DNA from: Exilispira sp964581895
GTDB lineage: Bacteria > Spirochaetota > JAAYUW01
Assembly (NCBI GenBank): GCA_964581895.1
Contig: CAZOPR010000002.1
Location: forward strand, 292,066-356,065
DNA length: 64,000 bases
Direction: 5' to 3'
Each line of letters begins with the position of its first letter. Within the stretch, counting starts at the first letter, position 1. Shown in pieces: positions 62,980 to 64,000 of this stretch. The translations under genes were made by a program, and so were the position numbers. The notes below the pieces were generated by a model. The model was given only the letters and a program-made list of their open reading frames with translations. It was not told the DNA's origin and did not search any database.

Positions 62980-63081
62980 TTCTATATTTATTTTTAATCT
63001 ATATAGGTTTTCATTCTATATTTATTTCTATTCTATATAGGTTTCCATTCTATATATTGTTTTATTATCTATATGATTTTA
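62980..63081. repeat. 34-bp imperfect tandem repeat
   Basis: Three units of 34 bp start at 62980, 63014 and 63048. The first two differ at four positions; the third is more diverged. The unit begins TTCTATATTTATTT and contains CTATATAGG. The unit is twice the 17-bp period seen elsewhere in the window. Confidence 0.75.
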
Positions 63082-63192
63082 TTCTCTATTTATGTCAATA
63101 TAGGTCATTGCCTATTTATAGGTTCGCCCAATATCTTTTAATTAATTTATTGAAAAAATTAAGATAGTAAAGAAATAATCTTCTTCCTTATT

Positions 63193-63232
63193 ATGCCTCA
63201 GACCACCCCACCACCCACCCTGAGATATGTTA
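63193..63232 (+). repeat. GC-rich C-tract dispersed repeat, copy 2
   Basis: This matches the element at 35664-35709: ATGCCTCAGACCACCCCACC continuing to AGATATGTTAG. In this copy a short inverted repeat CTCAG/CTGAG brackets the C-tract. Differences from copy 1 are one inserted T, two G/A changes and a two-base change near the end. Confidence 0.85.
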
Positions 63233-63890
63233 GTTATAAATTGCTATTTTAAAAAATTGTTTAATTATAAAGTTATATCTTCATATGAGTGAGCAATTTT
63301 TATGCCAGTAAGAACAATTCAATTATTTCAAAAAATTTTCCAGATTCATTAAGATTGCTAAAAAATAAGAATAAAAAAAGTAAGAATAAAAGTAAGAATA
63401 AAACGATATATCATGATTAATAATCCTATGATATAAGAAGAAGAAATAATAAAAAAAATAAAGATAAAACTAACAAAAAATTTTTCAAAATAATAATCTT
63501 ATTTAGTTATAGCGAATATTTCAAAAATTTGTGCTCAAATATAATTTTAAGCAGTTTATATTTAGCATTTCATTCTTGCTCAATTTTATTTTTAGATAAA
63601 AAATAATTTCAATAAATAATAATTATTATTTTTAGCTTTTACAGCCCTATTTCAGCAAAAAAAGGATTTACAATAAAAAATATGATTAAAACAAAAAAAT
63701 AAAAAAATGAAAAATGTCTATAAAACATTAAAAAAGAAAAAATCAAAAAAGATAAAAATTGAAATAAAAATAAAAAAAAATATAAAAAAATATATTGATA
63801 AAATAGTTGAAAATGAAAATAAAAATGAAAATATAAATGTAATTAAATTTTAAAAAATAAAAAAAAATTTTAAAATTTTTCAAAAAACAC

Positions 63891-63918
63891 TTGACAAAAA
63901 CAAAATATAATATATAAA
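63891..63918 (+). promoter_or_regulatory. Strong sigma70-type promoter at the window end
   Basis: TTGACA (63891-63896) and TATAAA (63913-63918) are 16 bp apart, with an AT-rich upstream region like an UP element. Transcription would begin about 63925 and pass at once into the ATCTCTT array at 63939. The gene it serves lies past the window. Confidence 0.75.
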
Positions 63919-63938
63919 TTTAAATATGAATAAGCAAT

Positions 63939-63973
63939 ATCTCTTATCTCTTATCTCTTATCTCTTATCTCTT
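63939..63973 (+). repeat. Heptanucleotide array (ATCTCTT)x5 in a promoter leader
   Basis: Five perfect copies of ATCTCTT (63939-63973) are followed by ATCGCC. Perfect short repeats of this type can change copy number by slippage. The array is about 20 bp after a strong -10, where copy number could affect transcript initiation, mRNA stability or a reading frame just beyond the window. Confidence 0.92.
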
Positions 63974-64000
63974 ATCGCCATAATTCTCGAATCTTAGCTA

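Larger units (their letters stand above)
62694..64000. other. Gene-free AT-rich segment with tandem repeats
   Basis: No gene could be supported over about 1.3 kb. It holds a 17-bp tandem array (62753-62854), a diverging 34-bp array (62980-63081), a GC-rich dispersed element (63193-63232), long A-rich tracts (63660-63880), and a promoter with a heptanucleotide array (63891-63973). The features suggest a recombination-prone region, or the leader of a gene beyond the window. Confidence 0.7.

Noticed and set aside
1..64000. CRISPR array
   Set aside because: The tandem arrays are contiguous 7-, 17- or 34-bp units without spacers, and no cas gene is present.
1..64000. TGA as a sense codon
   Set aside because: TGA is the natural stop of several intact genes here, so the single in-frame TGA at 7086 does not support recoding.

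Overview
The window is strongly AT-rich and compact. It reads as one chromosomal segment of a diderm (outer-membrane) bacterium, because it carries an LptF/LptG-type lipopolysaccharide-export permease, a MurJ lipid II flippase, a monofunctional peptidoglycan glycosyltransferase, a lipoprotein with a clear lipobox, and an interrupted beta-barrel-like exported protein. Long TPR proteins, an MBL/cyclic-nucleotide-binding fusion and several charged proteins I cannot place would suit a spirochaete or a related AT-rich anaerobe, but the lineage is inference. TGA ends several genes here (for example the first ABC ATPase and speD), so the code is standard.

Layout. 1-1476: end of a MacB-type ABC pair. 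1559-6354: an exported TIM-barrel-like protein, then a minus-strand group (receiver-like regulator, small membrane protein, HEAT-repeat/GT2 fusion) that looks like surface polysaccharide synthesis. 6495-9664: an outer-membrane-like gene broken by an in-frame TGA, tRNA-Pro(CGG) and uvrB. 9834-13397: a GntR/YtrA-type ABC operon with a candidate operator and a beta-rich membrane-anchored protein. 13598-15316: a TPR protein. 15387-19907: scpA-scpB-rluB-cmk plus an unknown gene. 20073-25307: a hybrid-like sensor kinase divergent from an MBL/cNMP-binding protein. 25304-27324: an acyltransferase pair, PlsC-like and FeeM/GNAT-like, that could make an aminolipid. 27500-30469: serine dehydratase and the speDE spermidine operon, which has an unusual leader. 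30572-35387: unknown and TPR genes, an exported repeat protein and a CYTH-like protein.

35388-41315 is the accessory part and the most interesting region. It is a decayed ribosomal-peptide (RiPP) cluster: a radical SAM maturase that has lost its N-terminal half but kept an intact seven-cysteine SPASM domain, an apparently intact 72-residue precursor-like peptide with eight cysteines in CX2-4D / DXC spacing, two mosaic duplicate ABC-2 permeases, their ATPase, an ABC exporter split by a one-base frameshift, and a gene remnant. A GC-rich repeat of about 40 bp lies at its left edge and recurs at 63193.

41401-46961: threonine aldolase, a polyprenyl diphosphate synthase, a DxNxDG-repeat exported protein, an orphan RHH antitoxin and a radical SAM protein of unknown role. 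47357-52759: HU, then an SOS mutagenesis cassette on the minus strand (imuB-like, dnaE2-like, lexA). 52830-62693: envelope and housekeeping genes (DUF503, lptF/G, engB, lipoprotein, nnr, murJ, nifS-like, mtgA). 62694-64000 has no gene I can support. It holds tandem repeats, the second GC-rich repeat and, at the very end, a good sigma70-type promoter followed by a heptanucleotide array.
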